A DNA stretch of 64,000 nt from Microbispora oryzae (GTDB taxonomy: Bacteria > Actinomycetota > Actinomycetes > Streptosporangiales > Streptosporangiaceae), in assembly GCF_017896165.1 (NCBI RefSeq), contig NZ_JAFCNB010000004.1, positions 1 to 64,000 of the forward strand, read 5' to 3'. A program made the translations under genes and the position numbers. Each line of letters opens with the position of its first letter. Position 1 is the first letter of the stretch. Shown piece after piece: positions 16,281 through 25,703 of the stretch. Below the pieces are notes generated by a model. It did no database searches. It was given only the letters and a program-made list of their open reading frames with translations, and was not told the DNA's origin.

Positions 16281-18832
16281 CCCGAATAATCCGAATAATC
16301 CGAGTGGCCCGAACGATCGGGGACGGCCGGGGGCTCCGCGGGCGCAGACGCCCCGTGGCCCGGCCCCCGGTCCGGCCCGGGCAGGCGGAACGTGCGGCTC
16401 TCGCCGCGCCGCAGCCGGGCGCGCCGCCCGTGCACGCTCACCGTCACGGTGGGCGGGCCGTCGTCCGCGCGGCTGATCCGCACCCGGGCCGGTTCGGCGT
16501 CGATGGAGATCTCCGCGCCGCGGAAGAGCACCGACAGCGACAGGCTCGTCAGGGGCTCCGGCAGCAGGGGCCGCAGGTGCAGGCCGTCGTGCCGCGCGTC
16601 GAGGCCCAGGTAACAGCGCTGGAGCAGGTCGGCGGTGCCCGCCATGGCCCCGAGGTGGATGCCCTCCGCCGTCGTCCCGCCCTGGACGTCGGCGAGGTCG
16701 CCGGTGAGCGTCTCGGTGAAGAACCGCCACGATCCCGCCCGGTCGGAGCGGGCCAGCACCCAGGCGTGCACGACCGAGCTGAGGGTCGACCCGTGGCAGG
16801 TGCGCGCGAGGTAGTACCGGACGGTGCGGCGGATCATGCCGGGCCTGGGCTGGTAGCCCAGGCGGGCGAGGATCCGCCCCAGCTCGTCGCTCGTCAGCAG
16901 GTAGAACAACATGAGGACGTCCGCCTGCTTGGACGCCTTGTAGCGGTTGGGCGTGTCGCCCTCGGCCTCCAGCACCCGGTCGAGCCGCCGTACGCCGCGG
17001 TAGCGCTCCCAGTCGAGCTCGGCCAGCCGCTCGTAGCCGGTGAACTGGCCGATGACCCCGCCGTCGGGGGCGTCGAGGAAGTCGACCCGCATCCGGCGGG
17101 TGATGTCGTCCCAGCGCCGGATCTCCTCGCCGGTGAGGCGGAGCCGGCCGCGCAGCTCCTCGCGGGCGCGCCGCGGCAGCAGTTCGAGGGCCTGCCGGGC
17201 GCGCAGCAGCAGCCACACCGCCATGATGTTCGTGTACGCGTTGTTGTCGAGCCCAGGGGACGACGCGCCGGGGTAGGCGTCGTGATACTCGTCCGGGCCC
17301 ATCACCCCGTGGATCTCGTAGCGGCCCGACGCCGGGTTGAGCCGGGCGAGCGAGGCGAAGAAACGGGAGATCTCGATCAACAGCGGGGCGCCGATCCCGG
17401 CGAGGAAGTCCATGTCGCCGGTGACGGCGTAATGGTGCCACGCGTTGTAGGCGACGGCCAGCCCGACATGGCGCTGGAGGCGGGTGTGGTCGGCCGTCCA
17501 CCGCCCCGACCTGGGGTTGAGGTGGTATCGCTGCGTCTCGTCGCGTCCGTCGCCGCCGCTCTGCCACGGGAACATCGCGCCGCGCAGCCGCGCCGCCCGC
17601 GCGGCGGCGCGGGCCTCGGGCAGGCGGCGCACGCGGTAGCGCAGCACGGCGCGGGCGACCTCGGGGAACCGCAGGGTCAGCCAGGGCAGCACGAACAGCT
17701 CGTCCCAGAACACATGCCCCCGGTACGCCTCGCCGTGCAGCCCGCGCGCGGGCACGCCGACGTCCAGGCCGGCCGTGTGCGGGGAGAGCGTCTGCAGGAG
17801 GTGGAAGACGCTCAGGTGGATGTCGCGCTCGATGCGCGGGTCGGGCACCTCCAGCCGGGCCCGCTCCCAGAGCCCGCGCCACACGATGGCGTGCTGCCGC
17901 AGGAGCTCGCCGAACTCGGGCGCCCGCGCGGCCCGCCGTACGGCCGAGGAGAAGGCGTCGCAGGAGCCGAGGTCGCGCGAGGTGGTGAGCGCGACGGTCT
18001 TGGTCACGATCACCGGCCGGCCCCGCTCCAGGTGCGGCGTGAACGTCTGGGCGATGTGATCGTCGTGCCGTTCGACGGTCACCGGGATCTCGCGGGCCGG
18101 CCACCCGCCGCCGGGCGCCACGTCGAGGCGCGAGGCGAGGACGATCTCGGTGCCGGACGATCTCGTCCGCACACGCAGCCAGGTCAGCGAACCGTCCGTG
18201 CCGCCGCCCGTGCCGCTTTCCGTGCCCCCGTCAGTGCCGCTGGCCGTGCCGGTCTCGTGCCCCACGAGGTGGTCGCCGCGCAGCTCGGCGTAGCGGGGCA
18301 CGCCGGAGTTGGTCACCCGCCCGTCCAGCCCGGCGCGCACCCGGAGCGGGCCCGACCAGTTCTCGGCCAGGAAGACCGTCTCCAGGGCGGCCAGGAACGG
18401 GTCGGCCATGGACACCACGCGGCGCTGCCGCACCGACGTCGCCCGCCCCTCCGCGTCGACGAAGCGGACCGCCCGGTGAAGCACGGCGTGTCGCATGTCG
18501 AGCTCCTGCCGGTAGCCCAGCAGGCGGGCCGTGCGGGGCGAGAACCACTCGCCGTCGCCGGCGGCGAACGAAAGCGGCAGCCAGTTCGGCAGGTTGACCA
18601 TGTCCTCCGCGGTGATCTCGTGACCGGCGACCGTCGACGTGAGCCGGTCGTAGCAGCCGGCGACGTAGGTGCCGGGGTAGTGCCCGCCGCCGGGACCGGC
18701 CTCGGGCGCGGCGCCCCTGGTGGCGAACCGGCCGTTGCCCAGCGTGCAGAGGGACTCCCGCCGTCCCTCCAGCTCGGGATCGAAGCCCTCGTAGACCAGC
18801 GACCACGGGTCGACCGGCGGCATCGGGGTCAC
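16265..18832 (-). CDS. Glycoside hydrolase family 65 disaccharide phosphorylase
   Basis: An 855-aa GH65 protein: N-terminal beta-sandwich, (alpha/alpha)6 barrel and C-terminal beta domain. The family splits alpha-linked disaccharides such as trehalose, maltose or kojibiose with phosphate to give beta-glucose 1-phosphate. The general acid Glu is visible in VMGPDEYHDAYPG, the KQADVLMLFYLL segment is typical, and HGSTLSSVVHAWVLARS fits the phosphate-binding loop. The start is taken as GTG 18832, whose GTGA overlaps the stop of the upstream synthetase gene; ATG 18823 is an alternative. The C-terminal tail repeats Asp/Ser/Tyr (SDYSDYSGYSPG) encoded by 9-nt DNA repeats. A Gly/Thr-rich expansion lies near residues 195-215. 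Substrate specificity is not decided. Confidence 0.88.
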   Translation of the reverse strand: MTPMPPVDPWSLVYEGFDPELEGRRESLCTLGNGRFATRGAAPEAGPGGGHYPGTYVAGCYDRLTSTVAGHEITAEDMVNLPNWLPLSFAAGDGEWFSPRTARLLGYRQELDMRHAVLHRAVRFVDAEGRATSVRQRRVVSMADPFLAALETVFLAENWSGPLRVRAGLDGRVTNSGVPRYAELRGDHLVGHETGTASGTDGGTESGTGGGTDGSLTWLRVRTRSSGTEIVLASRLDVAPGGGWPAREIPVTVERHDDHIAQTFTPHLERGRPVIVTKTVALTTSRDLGSCDAFSSAVRRAARAPEFGELLRQHAIVWRGLWERARLEVPDPRIERDIHLSVFHLLQTLSPHTAGLDVGVPARGLHGEAYRGHVFWDELFVLPWLTLRFPEVARAVLRYRVRRLPEARAAARAARLRGAMFPWQSGGDGRDETQRYHLNPRSGRWTADHTRLQRHVGLAVAYNAWHHYAVTGDMDFLAGIGAPLLIEISRFFASLARLNPASGRYEIHGVMGPDEYHDAYPGASSPGLDNNAYTNIMAVWLLLRARQALELLPRRAREELRGRLRLTGEEIRRWDDITRRMRVDFLDAPDGGVIGQFTGYERLAELDWERYRGVRRLDRVLEAEGDTPNRYKASKQADVLMLFYLLTSDELGRILARLGYQPRPGMIRRTVRYYLARTCHGSTLSSVVHAWVLARSDRAGSWRFFTETLTGDLADVQGGTTAEGIHLGAMAGTADLLQRCYLGLDARHDGLHLRPLLPEPLTSLSLSVLFRGAEISIDAEPARVRISRADDGPPTVTVSVHGRRARLRRGESRTFRLPGPDRGPGHGASAPAEPPAVPDRSGHSDYSDYSGYSPG

Positions 18833-21501
18833 CGGAGGCGGCGCCGGAACGCGGACGGGACGGGCGGCGCGGGGGCGAGCCGCACGCGGACGTCGACGGC
18901 GACCGCGCCCGAGGGCGTGACGATCACGGGATTGAGGTCCAGCTCGGCGACCTCCGGCAGGTCGTCCATGAGACGTCCCACCCGGACGATCTGGTCCTCC
19001 AGCGACCCGGCGTCGACCGGCGGACGCCCCCGGTAGCCCGTCAGCAGGGGAGCGCAGCGCAGCTCCCCCAGCATCGACTCCGCCTCCGCCCGGCCGATCG
19101 GGGGCACCCGGAAGGCCCGGTCGGCGAGGAGATCGGCCGCGATCCCGCCGAGACCGGCCATGACCAGCGGCCCGAACGTCTCGTGGGCGACGCCGCCGAC
19201 GATCATCTCGACGCCGTCGGCGGCCATGCGCTGCACGATCCCGCCCCGCATCGCGGGCCCGATCCGCCCGTCCATCTCGCGGTACGCCCGGCGGACCTCC
19301 TCGGGCGTGCGGAGACCGAGCCGCACTCCGCCGACGTCGCTCTTGTGCACCAGATCGGGGCCCCATGCCTTGAGCACGGCAGGCAGGCCGACGAGCGCCG
19401 CGGCCTCGGCGGCCGACTCCGGGCCGTCCACGGTGACCGACTCGGCGACGCGCAGGCCGTAGGACGAGACGAGGGTTGTCGCGAGGTGGGGGTCGAGCCA
19501 CCGGCCCTCCGGGTGCGCGGCGAGGTCACGCTCGACGATCGCGCGGGCCCGGCGCTGGTCGACCCCGGCGACCTCCTCCGGCTCGGGCGCCGGCCGGGCC
19601 CGCCACGCGGCGTATCCGGCGGCCCGGCTGAGGGCGTGCACGGCCTGCTCGGGGTAGGCGTAACCGGGGACGGCGGCGTCCACGGGACCGTCGTGCCCGG
19701 TCAGGCAGGCGAGCACGGTCGTGCCGCCGTCCCGGGCGGCCGCCGCGATCGCCCGCCGGGTCGCGTCGAGCCCCGAGCCGAACGGCGGGGTGTAGACGAC
19801 CAGCACGGCGTGGACGGCGGGGTCGGCGCGGACCGTCCGGATGGCCGAGGCGAACTCGGCGGCGTCGCCCTCGGCCGTGAGGTCCACGGGGTTGCGGACG
19901 GCGGCGCCCGGGCGGAGCAGCGACCGCAGTTCCGCCTGCGTCCCCGCCGACAACTCCGGCACGTCGAGCCCGTGCCGCTCGCAGGAGTCCGCGGCGAGCA
20001 CCTGCAGGCCGCCGGAGTTGCCGACGACTGCGACTCCGCGCCCGGCGGGCAGTGGCTGGCCGGCGAGCAGGCGGGCCGTGTCGAGCAGGTCGCGGACGTT
20101 CTCCTCCCGGATGACGCCCGACTGGCGGAGCAGGGCGTCCACGGCCAGGTCGGGGGTCGCCGCGGCGGCCGTGTGGGAACGGACGGCCCGGTCGCCGGAG
20201 GCGCTGCGCCCGCTCTTCACCACGATGATCGGCTTGCGCGCGCTGACCCTGCGCGCGATACGGCCGAACCTGCGCGGGTTGCCGAACGACTCCAGATACA
20301 TGGCGATGACGGCGGTCGCGGGGTCGTCCTCCCAGTACTCCAGCAGGTCGTTGCCGCTGACGTCGGCCTTGTTGCCGACCGAGACGAACGAGGACAGGCC
20401 GATCCCCAGCTCCGCGGCCCGCTGCACGACGGCCGCCGCGACCGCGCCCGACTGCGACATCAGGCCGAGCGGGCCGGGATCGGGCCGGCCGGGCAGGAAG
20501 CTGGCGTTGAGCGAGGCCCCGGTGCTGACGATCCCGAGGCAGTTGGGGCCGATCAGGCGCATGCCCGCGTCCCGGCAGACGCGCAGCAGCTCCCGTTCGG
20601 CCGCGTCGTCGCCCCTCTCGGCGAACCCCGCCGTCAGGACCACCAGGCCGCGGACTCCGTGCCCGGCGCACTCCCGGGCGACGTCCGGCACGACGGCCGC
20701 CGGGACGGCGACCACGGCGAGGTCGACGGGCCCCGGCAGCGCGGCCGGGGCGGGCCAGGCCGGCAGCCCGCACACCTCGGTCGCGTGGGGATTCACCGGA
20801 TAGATCGGCCCGGGGAACCCGCCGTCGACGAGGTTGCGCAGGACGCGGTGCCCGATCCGGGCGGGGTCGCGGCTCGCGCCGATCACCGCGACCGAGCGCG
20901 GGTTGAGCACGCGGGCCAGCGAGTTGCGCTCCGCCTCGTGGGCCCGTGCCTCGATCTCCTTCAGCAGGTGGGCCGTGGGCCGGGCCGCGATGCGGACCTC
21001 CACCTCGCCCCCGTTCACGCCGCCGTCCGGCTCGCCGGTCAGGCGGCGCACCGGCAGGCCCAGATCGTCCAGGACCCGGAACATCCGGCGGTTGCCCGGA
21101 AGCACGGTGGCGACCAGCTCCTCGACGCCGCCGGCCGCCGCGTCGGCCGCGATCTGTTCCAGCAGGAGTGTGCCGAGACCCAGGCCGTGCACGTCGTCGT
21201 GGAGGAGGATGCCGACCTCCGCCTCGCGGCCGCCGGGGATGTACTCCGCCACGCCGACCAGCCGGCCGCCGACCAGCGCCACCAGCGCGTGCCCCGGATA
21301 GTCGGGGCCGGTCAGGCGGTCCATGTACGCGTGCGCGGTCGCGGTGCCCCCGGCGAAGAAGCGCAGATAGGCCGACCGCTCGGACGATCCGCTCACCAGG
21401 CCGTGCAGCGCCTCACGGTCGGACGGGCGCAGCGGCCGCACGTGCGCTATCCCGCCGTCCCTGAGCAGGACGTCGCACTCGTCGGCGACGGATCGGGCCA
21501 T
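18829..21501 (-). CDS. GNAT-acyl-CoA synthetase (NDP-forming) fusion
   Basis: An 890-aa bifunctional protein from ATG 21501 (MARSVADECDVLLRDGG), with GGAGGGAGGATC upstream. Residues 1-170 are a GNAT acetyltransferase domain (HDDVHGLGLGTLLLEQI acetyl-CoA loop). A linker is followed by a CoA-binding Rossmann domain (SVAVIGASRDPARIGHRVL), a succinyl-CoA-ligase-like domain and a C-terminal ATP-grasp domain (VGLPAVLKAWGPDLVHKSDV, GMAG-like LVMAGLGGIAADLLADR). This is the Pat-like layout used for protein lysine acetylation; the synthetase half is often inactive in such fusions. The catalytic His of the ligase module could be HTAAAATPD, so activity is possible. It is translationally coupled to the GH65 gene. 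Confidence 0.85.
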   Translation of the reverse strand: MARSVADECDVLLRDGGIAHVRPLRPSDREALHGLVSGSSERSAYLRFFAGGTATAHAYMDRLTGPDYPGHALVALVGGRLVGVAEYIPGGREAEVGILLHDDVHGLGLGTLLLEQIAADAAAGGVEELVATVLPGNRRMFRVLDDLGLPVRRLTGEPDGGVNGGEVEVRIAARPTAHLLKEIEARAHEAERNSLARVLNPRSVAVIGASRDPARIGHRVLRNLVDGGFPGPIYPVNPHATEVCGLPAWPAPAALPGPVDLAVVAVPAAVVPDVARECAGHGVRGLVVLTAGFAERGDDAAERELLRVCRDAGMRLIGPNCLGIVSTGASLNASFLPGRPDPGPLGLMSQSGAVAAAVVQRAAELGIGLSSFVSVGNKADVSGNDLLEYWEDDPATAVIAMYLESFGNPRRFGRIARRVSARKPIIVVKSGRSASGDRAVRSHTAAAATPDLAVDALLRQSGVIREENVRDLLDTARLLAGQPLPAGRGVAVVGNSGGLQVLAADSCERHGLDVPELSAGTQAELRSLLRPGAAVRNPVDLTAEGDAAEFASAIRTVRADPAVHAVLVVYTPPFGSGLDATRRAIAAAARDGGTTVLACLTGHDGPVDAAVPGYAYPEQAVHALSRAAGYAAWRARPAPEPEEVAGVDQRRARAIVERDLAAHPEGRWLDPHLATTLVSSYGLRVAESVTVDGPESAAEAAALVGLPAVLKAWGPDLVHKSDVGGVRLGLRTPEEVRRAYREMDGRIGPAMRGGIVQRMAADGVEMIVGGVAHETFGPLVMAGLGGIAADLLADRAFRVPPIGRAEAESMLGELRCAPLLTGYRGRPPVDAGSLEDQIVRVGRLMDDLPEVAELDLNPVIVTPSGAVAVDVRVRLAPAPPVPSAFRRRLR

Positions 21502-21605
21502 GATCCGATCCTCCCTCCACGTCCGCGCCGCGCGCAGGGCCGACCTGCCCTCGCCGCCGGGACCTCCGTCCCTTCCCGGTCTCCTCCTGGTCGTTCGTGC
21601 GCCGT

Positions 21606-23099
21606 TCAGTCGGGTGCCAGCCGGGGGCGCCGGAACCGCCAGGGCACGGCGGCCGCGCGGGCGTGGACGGCCTCCGCCGCCCTGGCCAGCTCCTCTTCCA
21701 CCGTCCCGCTGGTGTCGATCTCGACCGCCTCGGGCCAGGGCGCCGCCCGCTCCGCCATCGCCGCCGCGACCGCCTGGTCGGCGTCGGAGATCCCGCCCGT
21801 ACGCCCGGCCAGGCGGGCCGCGGTGACCTGCGGAAGGGCGGCGCAGCGCAGGGCCACGAGGCGGCTGTGGGTGCGGCCGGCGACTCCCCGGGCCGCCGCC
21901 CGCTGGGCCGTGTCGATCCAGGACGCGTCGAGGACGACCGGCTCGCCGAGCCCGAGCAGCCGCTCGGCCCTGGACAGCAGCTCCGCGTAGGTCTTCTCCG
22001 TCCACTCCGCCCGGTAGAGACCTTCCTCGAAGGGCGCGGCGGCACGCTCGTCCGGCGTGATGCCGGCCAGTTCCTTGCGGACGCGGTCGCTGCTCAGCAG
22101 CGTGTAACCGAGCCGGTCGGCCAGCGCGGCCGCCAGGGTCGACTTGCCGGTCCCGGGCAGCCCGCCCACGAGGACGAGGCTGACCGCGCCCGCCCGCAGG
22201 TGGCGCAGGGTGAGCTCGGCCAGCAGGCGCGCCTCGCCCGCCGCGTCCTGGTCTCCCTGCCCGTCCCGCAGGCAGGAGACCTTCGTCCGGACGAACGCCC
22301 GGTACGCGACGTAGTGGTGCCACAGCGACGACGGCGCGGGGTCGCCGGAGAACTCGGCGTACCAGCGCAGGAAGAGCTCGGCCAGCCGGGGCGAGCCCAG
22401 CCGCTCCAGGTCCATGGCGAGGAACGCCGCGTCGTCCAGGCCGTCGACGAAACGCAGGCGTTCGTCGAACTCCAGGCAGTCGAGGATCCGTGGGCCGTCG
22501 TCGAGGCAGAAGACGTCCTCGGCGAGCAGGTCGCCGTGGCCGTCGACGATCCGGCCGCCCGTCACCCGTCCGGCGAAGAGCGGTTCGCGTCCGTCGAGGA
22601 AGCTCCACGTCTCGCGTTCGATCTCTTCGATCGTCTCGGGCGCGACGGGCGCGGCCGGCAGCGCGCGGACCTGGCCGAAGCTGTCCGACCAGCGGGACCG
22701 CAGCGCCGCCCGGCCCCCCTGCTCGTCGATGCGGGGATCGCGCGGTGATCGCGCGTGCATGCTCGCGATCATCCGGGCGACCTGCCGCAGCGGCTCCTCC
22801 ACCGGCTCCCCGGCGCGGACCAGTGTGGCGAGCCGCCGCTCCCGCGGCATGCGCCGCATGACGACCAGGTGGTCGCACGGCTGCCCGTCGGGGCCCAGCA
22901 CGTCGGCGACGCCCTCGTAGACGTCCGGCGCGAGCCGCCGGTTGAGGGTCACCTCGTCATGACAGGCCGCCCGCCGCGCCTCCCGGGTGCTGAAGTCCAG
23001 GAAGCCCAGGCTCACCGGCTTCTTGATCTTGTACGCGTGGTCTCCCAGCATGATGACCACGGCCACGTGCGATTCGCTGATCTGTGCCCATTCGGTCAT
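21606..23099 (-). CDS. Aminoglycoside-phosphotransferase-like/P-loop kinase fusion
   Basis: A 497-aa protein in two parts. The N-terminal part resembles a kinase-fold APH domain, with HAYKIKKPVSLGFLDF (nucleotide Lys), IVDGHGDLLAEDVFCLDD (catalytic HGD) and ILDCLEFDERLRFVD (metal Asp region). The C-terminal part is a P-loop kinase with Walker A LVGGLPGTGKSTLAAAL and the segment LLSSDRVRKELAG typical of gluconate-kinase-like proteins. Such fusions are widespread in actinobacterial and proteobacterial stress islands, and their substrate is unknown. It precedes the synthetase-GNAT gene by about 100 bp in the same direction and may be cotranscribed with it. Confidence 0.83.
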   Translation of the reverse strand: MTEWAQISESHVAVVIMLGDHAYKIKKPVSLGFLDFSTREARRAACHDEVTLNRRLAPDVYEGVADVLGPDGQPCDHLVVMRRMPRERRLATLVRAGEPVEEPLRQVARMIASMHARSPRDPRIDEQGGRAALRSRWSDSFGQVRALPAAPVAPETIEEIERETWSFLDGREPLFAGRVTGGRIVDGHGDLLAEDVFCLDDGPRILDCLEFDERLRFVDGLDDAAFLAMDLERLGSPRLAELFLRWYAEFSGDPAPSSLWHHYVAYRAFVRTKVSCLRDGQGDQDAAGEARLLAELTLRHLRAGAVSLVLVGGLPGTGKSTLAAALADRLGYTLLSSDRVRKELAGITPDERAAAPFEEGLYRAEWTEKTYAELLSRAERLLGLGEPVVLDASWIDTAQRAAARGVAGRTHSRLVALRCAALPQVTAARLAGRTGGISDADQAVAAAMAERAAPWPEAVEIDTSGTVEEELARAAEAVHARAAAVPWRFRRPRLAPD

Positions 23100-23165
23100 C
23101 GAGGCACCTCCGATCTCGAAGGGCCGGGAGCTCCTGGGAGGTCGCGGTGGACGGTGCCAGGCCGG

Positions 23166-24134
23166 TCAGCCGGCGGCTCGTCCCTCCAGGCCCGCCAGGG
23201 CGTCAGAGAACGCCCGCGCGTGCCTGAGTTCGTCGCGCCCGGTGTCCGACAGCACCCTCGCCGCGGTGCCGTCTCCGGCGGCCTCGGCCCGGCGCGCGTA
23301 GCCGGGGTACATCCGGGTGCCCTCGTCGGTCTCCCCGGCGATGGCCTCGCGCAGGTTGGTCCTCGTGTCGCGGACCAGGCCCGCCAGGGTCGCCTGCTCG
23401 GCGAAGTGCTCGGCCCGCTCGACCCGGGCGGTGCGCTGATACAGGGTGGCCAGCGCCGTGCGGCCCTCCCGCCGGGCCTGCTGGGCGTAGAGGAGATACT
23501 TGGCGTTGGCGAGAGCCTCCCCGCGCAGGGCCGTCCTGAGGTTCTCCAGCGTGCGCGGCGACGACACCTGCGGCAGACCGGCCTTGATGGCCTCCGGCTT
23601 CACGGTGACGTCCGTCGGGACGGCCGACTCGCCGGACTCGCCGCCGATCGCGCGCAGCGCCCGCTCGAACCGCGCCCGGTGCCCGGCCTCGTCGGCGGCG
23701 ATCTCGTTGAACCGCCGGGCCGCGGCCGTGTCGCCGGCCGCCTCGGCCTGCTTGGCGAACCCCTTGTACATCGTGGTCGCCTCGTAGCCCTCTCCCCGGA
23801 TCGTGTCCCGCAGGTTGCTCGCGTCGGTGCCGGCCAGGCCGGTCAGCCGGGCCTGCTCGGCGAAGTGCTCGTCGAGCTCGTCGGCGGCCGTCCGGTTGAA
23901 GAGCGCCCGCACCTCGGGCATTCCCTCCGCGCCGGCCTGGTCCGCGTACGCGCGGTATTTCGCGTGCGCGAACGCCTCACCCGTCATGGCGGCGTTCAGG
24001 TCGCCGCGTGTGGACGCGTGGATGTCGTCTCCGCGCGTCGACGCCGACGCGCTCGCGGCCGGAACGGCGAGAAAGGCGATCGTGCCGAGAAGGGCGGCGC
24101 CGGTGGCGCGCCACGTGGTTCCCCGGGCTTCCAT
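23166..24134 (-). CDS. Secreted protein with two ferritin/rubrerythrin-like domains
   Basis: A 322-aa protein with a signal peptide (TGAALLGTIAFLAVPAASAS) from ATG 24134. The mature part is a tandem duplication of a four-helix ferritin-like unit. Each unit carries Glu/His pairs of the kind that bind di-iron: TAADELDEHFAEQ and IAADEAGHRARFE in the first, VERAEHFAEQ and TGRDELRHARAF in the second. Repeated GEAFAHAKYRAYADQA and GEALANAKYLLYAQQA show the internal duplication. A cytoplasmic rubrerythrin role is unlikely because of export. It could bind iron or detoxify peroxide at the cell surface. It is unlinked to obvious partners here, although PRPP synthetase follows. Confidence 0.8.
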   Translation of the reverse strand: MEARGTTWRATGAALLGTIAFLAVPAASASASTRGDDIHASTRGDLNAAMTGEAFAHAKYRAYADQAGAEGMPEVRALFNRTAADELDEHFAEQARLTGLAGTDASNLRDTIRGEGYEATTMYKGFAKQAEAAGDTAAARRFNEIAADEAGHRARFERALRAIGGESGESAVPTDVTVKPEAIKAGLPQVSSPRTLENLRTALRGEALANAKYLLYAQQARREGRTALATLYQRTARVERAEHFAEQATLAGLVRDTRTNLREAIAGETDEGTRMYPGYARRAEAAGDGTAARVLSDTGRDELRHARAFSDALAGLEGRAAG

Positions 24135-24258
24135 GTGACCCCCCGGTGGCTCGGTTGTCCGACCCTCTCGGCCGTACCCACGCAATTCGGATAAATCGCC
24201 TAAAACGCGCAAACAGTGCATGGTGGGCGACAAAACGCGATGGCCGGTCAGGCGCCGG

Positions 24259-25284
24259 TCAGGTGTGCGTCAGCAGGTCGTCCAGGGGTTCGTCGCGGTG
24301 CAGGCGGCCCACGGCGTCGGCGAGAAGCGGAGCCACCGAGCAGACCTCGCGCCGCGGGCCCGCCTCCGCGTCCCCGGGAGGGGCCTCGTGGGAGCGGGCG
24401 TCGCCGGAACGGGCGTCCTGGGAAGGGGCGTCCTGGGAAGGGGCGTCTCGGGGGAGGGCGCCCTGTGCGAGGGTGTCGGTCACCAGCGGGGTTCCCGTCT
24501 CCGGCCGGTCGAGCCGCCGGGACGCCTCGCCGACGAACAGTCCGTGCGTCGCCGCGACCGCGATCTCTGGGACCGCGCCGTGCGCCAGCAGGACGTCCAC
24601 CGCCGCCTCGATCGTGCCACCGGTGCTGATCATGTCGTCCACGATGAGGGCGGGGCGGCCGGCCACGTCGCCGGTGATTTCCTCCGCCACCACGCTCGTC
24701 CCGGTCAGCCTGGTCTTCCGCACCACCGCGACCGGCGCGGACAGCAGGCGGGCGTAATGCTCCGCGAGCTTGGCCGCGCCGAGATCGGGCGCGACCACGA
24801 CGGTCCGCGGCGGCGTCCGGTCCCGCAGGGCCCGGGCCAGCAGGGGCACGGCGGTGAGCGACTCGGTGGGGACGCCGCAGATCGCCTCCAGCGCGTTCGT
24901 GTGCGGATCCACGACGACGACGCGCCGGGCTCCCGCGCCGGTGATCGCGTCCGCCGCGACGCGGACGCCGATCGCCTCCCCGGCCTTCCGTCGCCGGTCC
25001 TGCCGGGCGTAGCCGAAGTAGGGCGCGACCACGGTCACGCGGGCGGCTCCGCCGCGCCGGCAGGCGTCGAGGAGCAGCAGCAGTTCGACCAGATGGTCGT
25101 TGACGGGCGGGCCGGTGGGCTGGACGAGATAGACGTCCGCGCCCCGCACCCCGGTCACGGCCGGCCGCAGCTCGCCGTCGGGGAAACGCTCGACCGCGGG
25201 GGCCGGCTGTTCCAGGAACAGCTCCGCCGCCACGGCGGCCGCCAGTTCGGGATTGGCCGTGCCGGTCAGCACGCGCAACGTCAT
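24259..25284 (-). CDS. prs: Ribose-phosphate diphosphokinase (PRPP synthetase)
   Basis: A 341-aa enzyme making PRPP from ribose 5-phosphate and ATP. Key motifs are FPDGELRP, PYFGYARQDRRRKAGE (flexible catalytic loop), VVVDPHTN (metal/ATP) and the PRPP loop ALIVDDMISTGGT. It differs from housekeeping enzymes by a low-complexity insert near residues 270-305 (DAPSQDAPSQDARSGDAR) encoded by five 15-nt repeats. The C-terminal ATHGLF and SVAPLLADAV pattern is otherwise normal. Proximity to nicotinate phosphoribosyltransferase, which uses PRPP, suggests a stress-linked paralogue. It lies divergent to the DUF3073 gene. Confidence 0.88.
   Translation of the reverse strand: MTLRVLTGTANPELAAAVAAELFLEQPAPAVERFPDGELRPAVTGVRGADVYLVQPTGPPVNDHLVELLLLLDACRRGGAARVTVVAPYFGYARQDRRRKAGEAIGVRVAADAITGAGARRVVVVDPHTNALEAICGVPTESLTAVPLLARALRDRTPPRTVVVAPDLGAAKLAEHYARLLSAPVAVVRKTRLTGTSVVAEEITGDVAGRPALIVDDMISTGGTIEAAVDVLLAHGAVPEIAVAATHGLFVGEASRRLDRPETGTPLVTDTLAQGALPRDAPSQDAPSQDARSGDARSHEAPPGDAEAGPRREVCSVAPLLADAVGRLHRDEPLDDLLTHT
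24382..24456. repeat. Five 15-nt tandem repeats inside the PRPP synthetase gene
   Basis: Five successive 15-mers, two identical (GGCGTCCTGGGAAGG at 24412 and 24427). They stay in frame and encode a pentapeptide-like Asp/Ala/Pro/Ser repeat. Replication slippage is the likely origin. Confidence 0.75.
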
Positions 25285-25484
25285 CGCGGTTCACCCCCCG
25301 CCTCGCCGTGCTCCGCGCCGTCCTCCCACGCCGCCCCGGCCGCGTCCCGTCGCTCCCGTTCCGCGCGGTTGGCGCCCATGCGGCATCCGTGCCCGAGGCG
25401 GGCTCCGCGTAACGGCCGCCCCCGGTCGCGCCCGCATAGTTGCAGAGTTTTATAATTCCGAAAAACCGCAATGGTGTGGAGGCG

Positions 25485-25703
25485 ATGTCGGTGGGGCGTG
25501 GTCGGGCCAAGGCCAAGCAGGTGAAGGTCGCTCGCGCGTTGAAATACAGCGGCGGCGGTGATCTGGAGTCCCTGCGGCGGGAGCTGGGCGTCGGTGTGGC
25601 CGCGGGCACGGAGCCCGCCGGCAACGTGGGCGAAGCGGACATCGTCCCTTCCGCACCGGCGGCCGGGCCCGCCCCCGAGGGCGTCGAGGATGGGGCCGAG
25701 TGA
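25485..25703 (+). CDS. DUF3073 small protein
   Basis: A 72-aa actinobacterial DUF3073 protein. The start ATG 25485 follows GTGGAGGCG and gives MSVGRGRAKAKQVKVARALK, close to the family hallmark (GRGRAKAKQTKVAR). The rest, DLESLRRELGVG, is also typical; the tail is Ala/Pro-rich. The family is small and basic and has no established function. A TATAAT at 25451-25456 may be a -10 element. The stop TGA overlaps the ATG of the ArsR gene (TGATG), so the two and the SulP gene form one operon. Confidence 0.88.
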   Translation: MSVGRGRAKAKQVKVARALKYSGGGDLESLRRELGVGVAAGTEPAGNVGEADIVPSAPAAGPAPEGVEDGAE

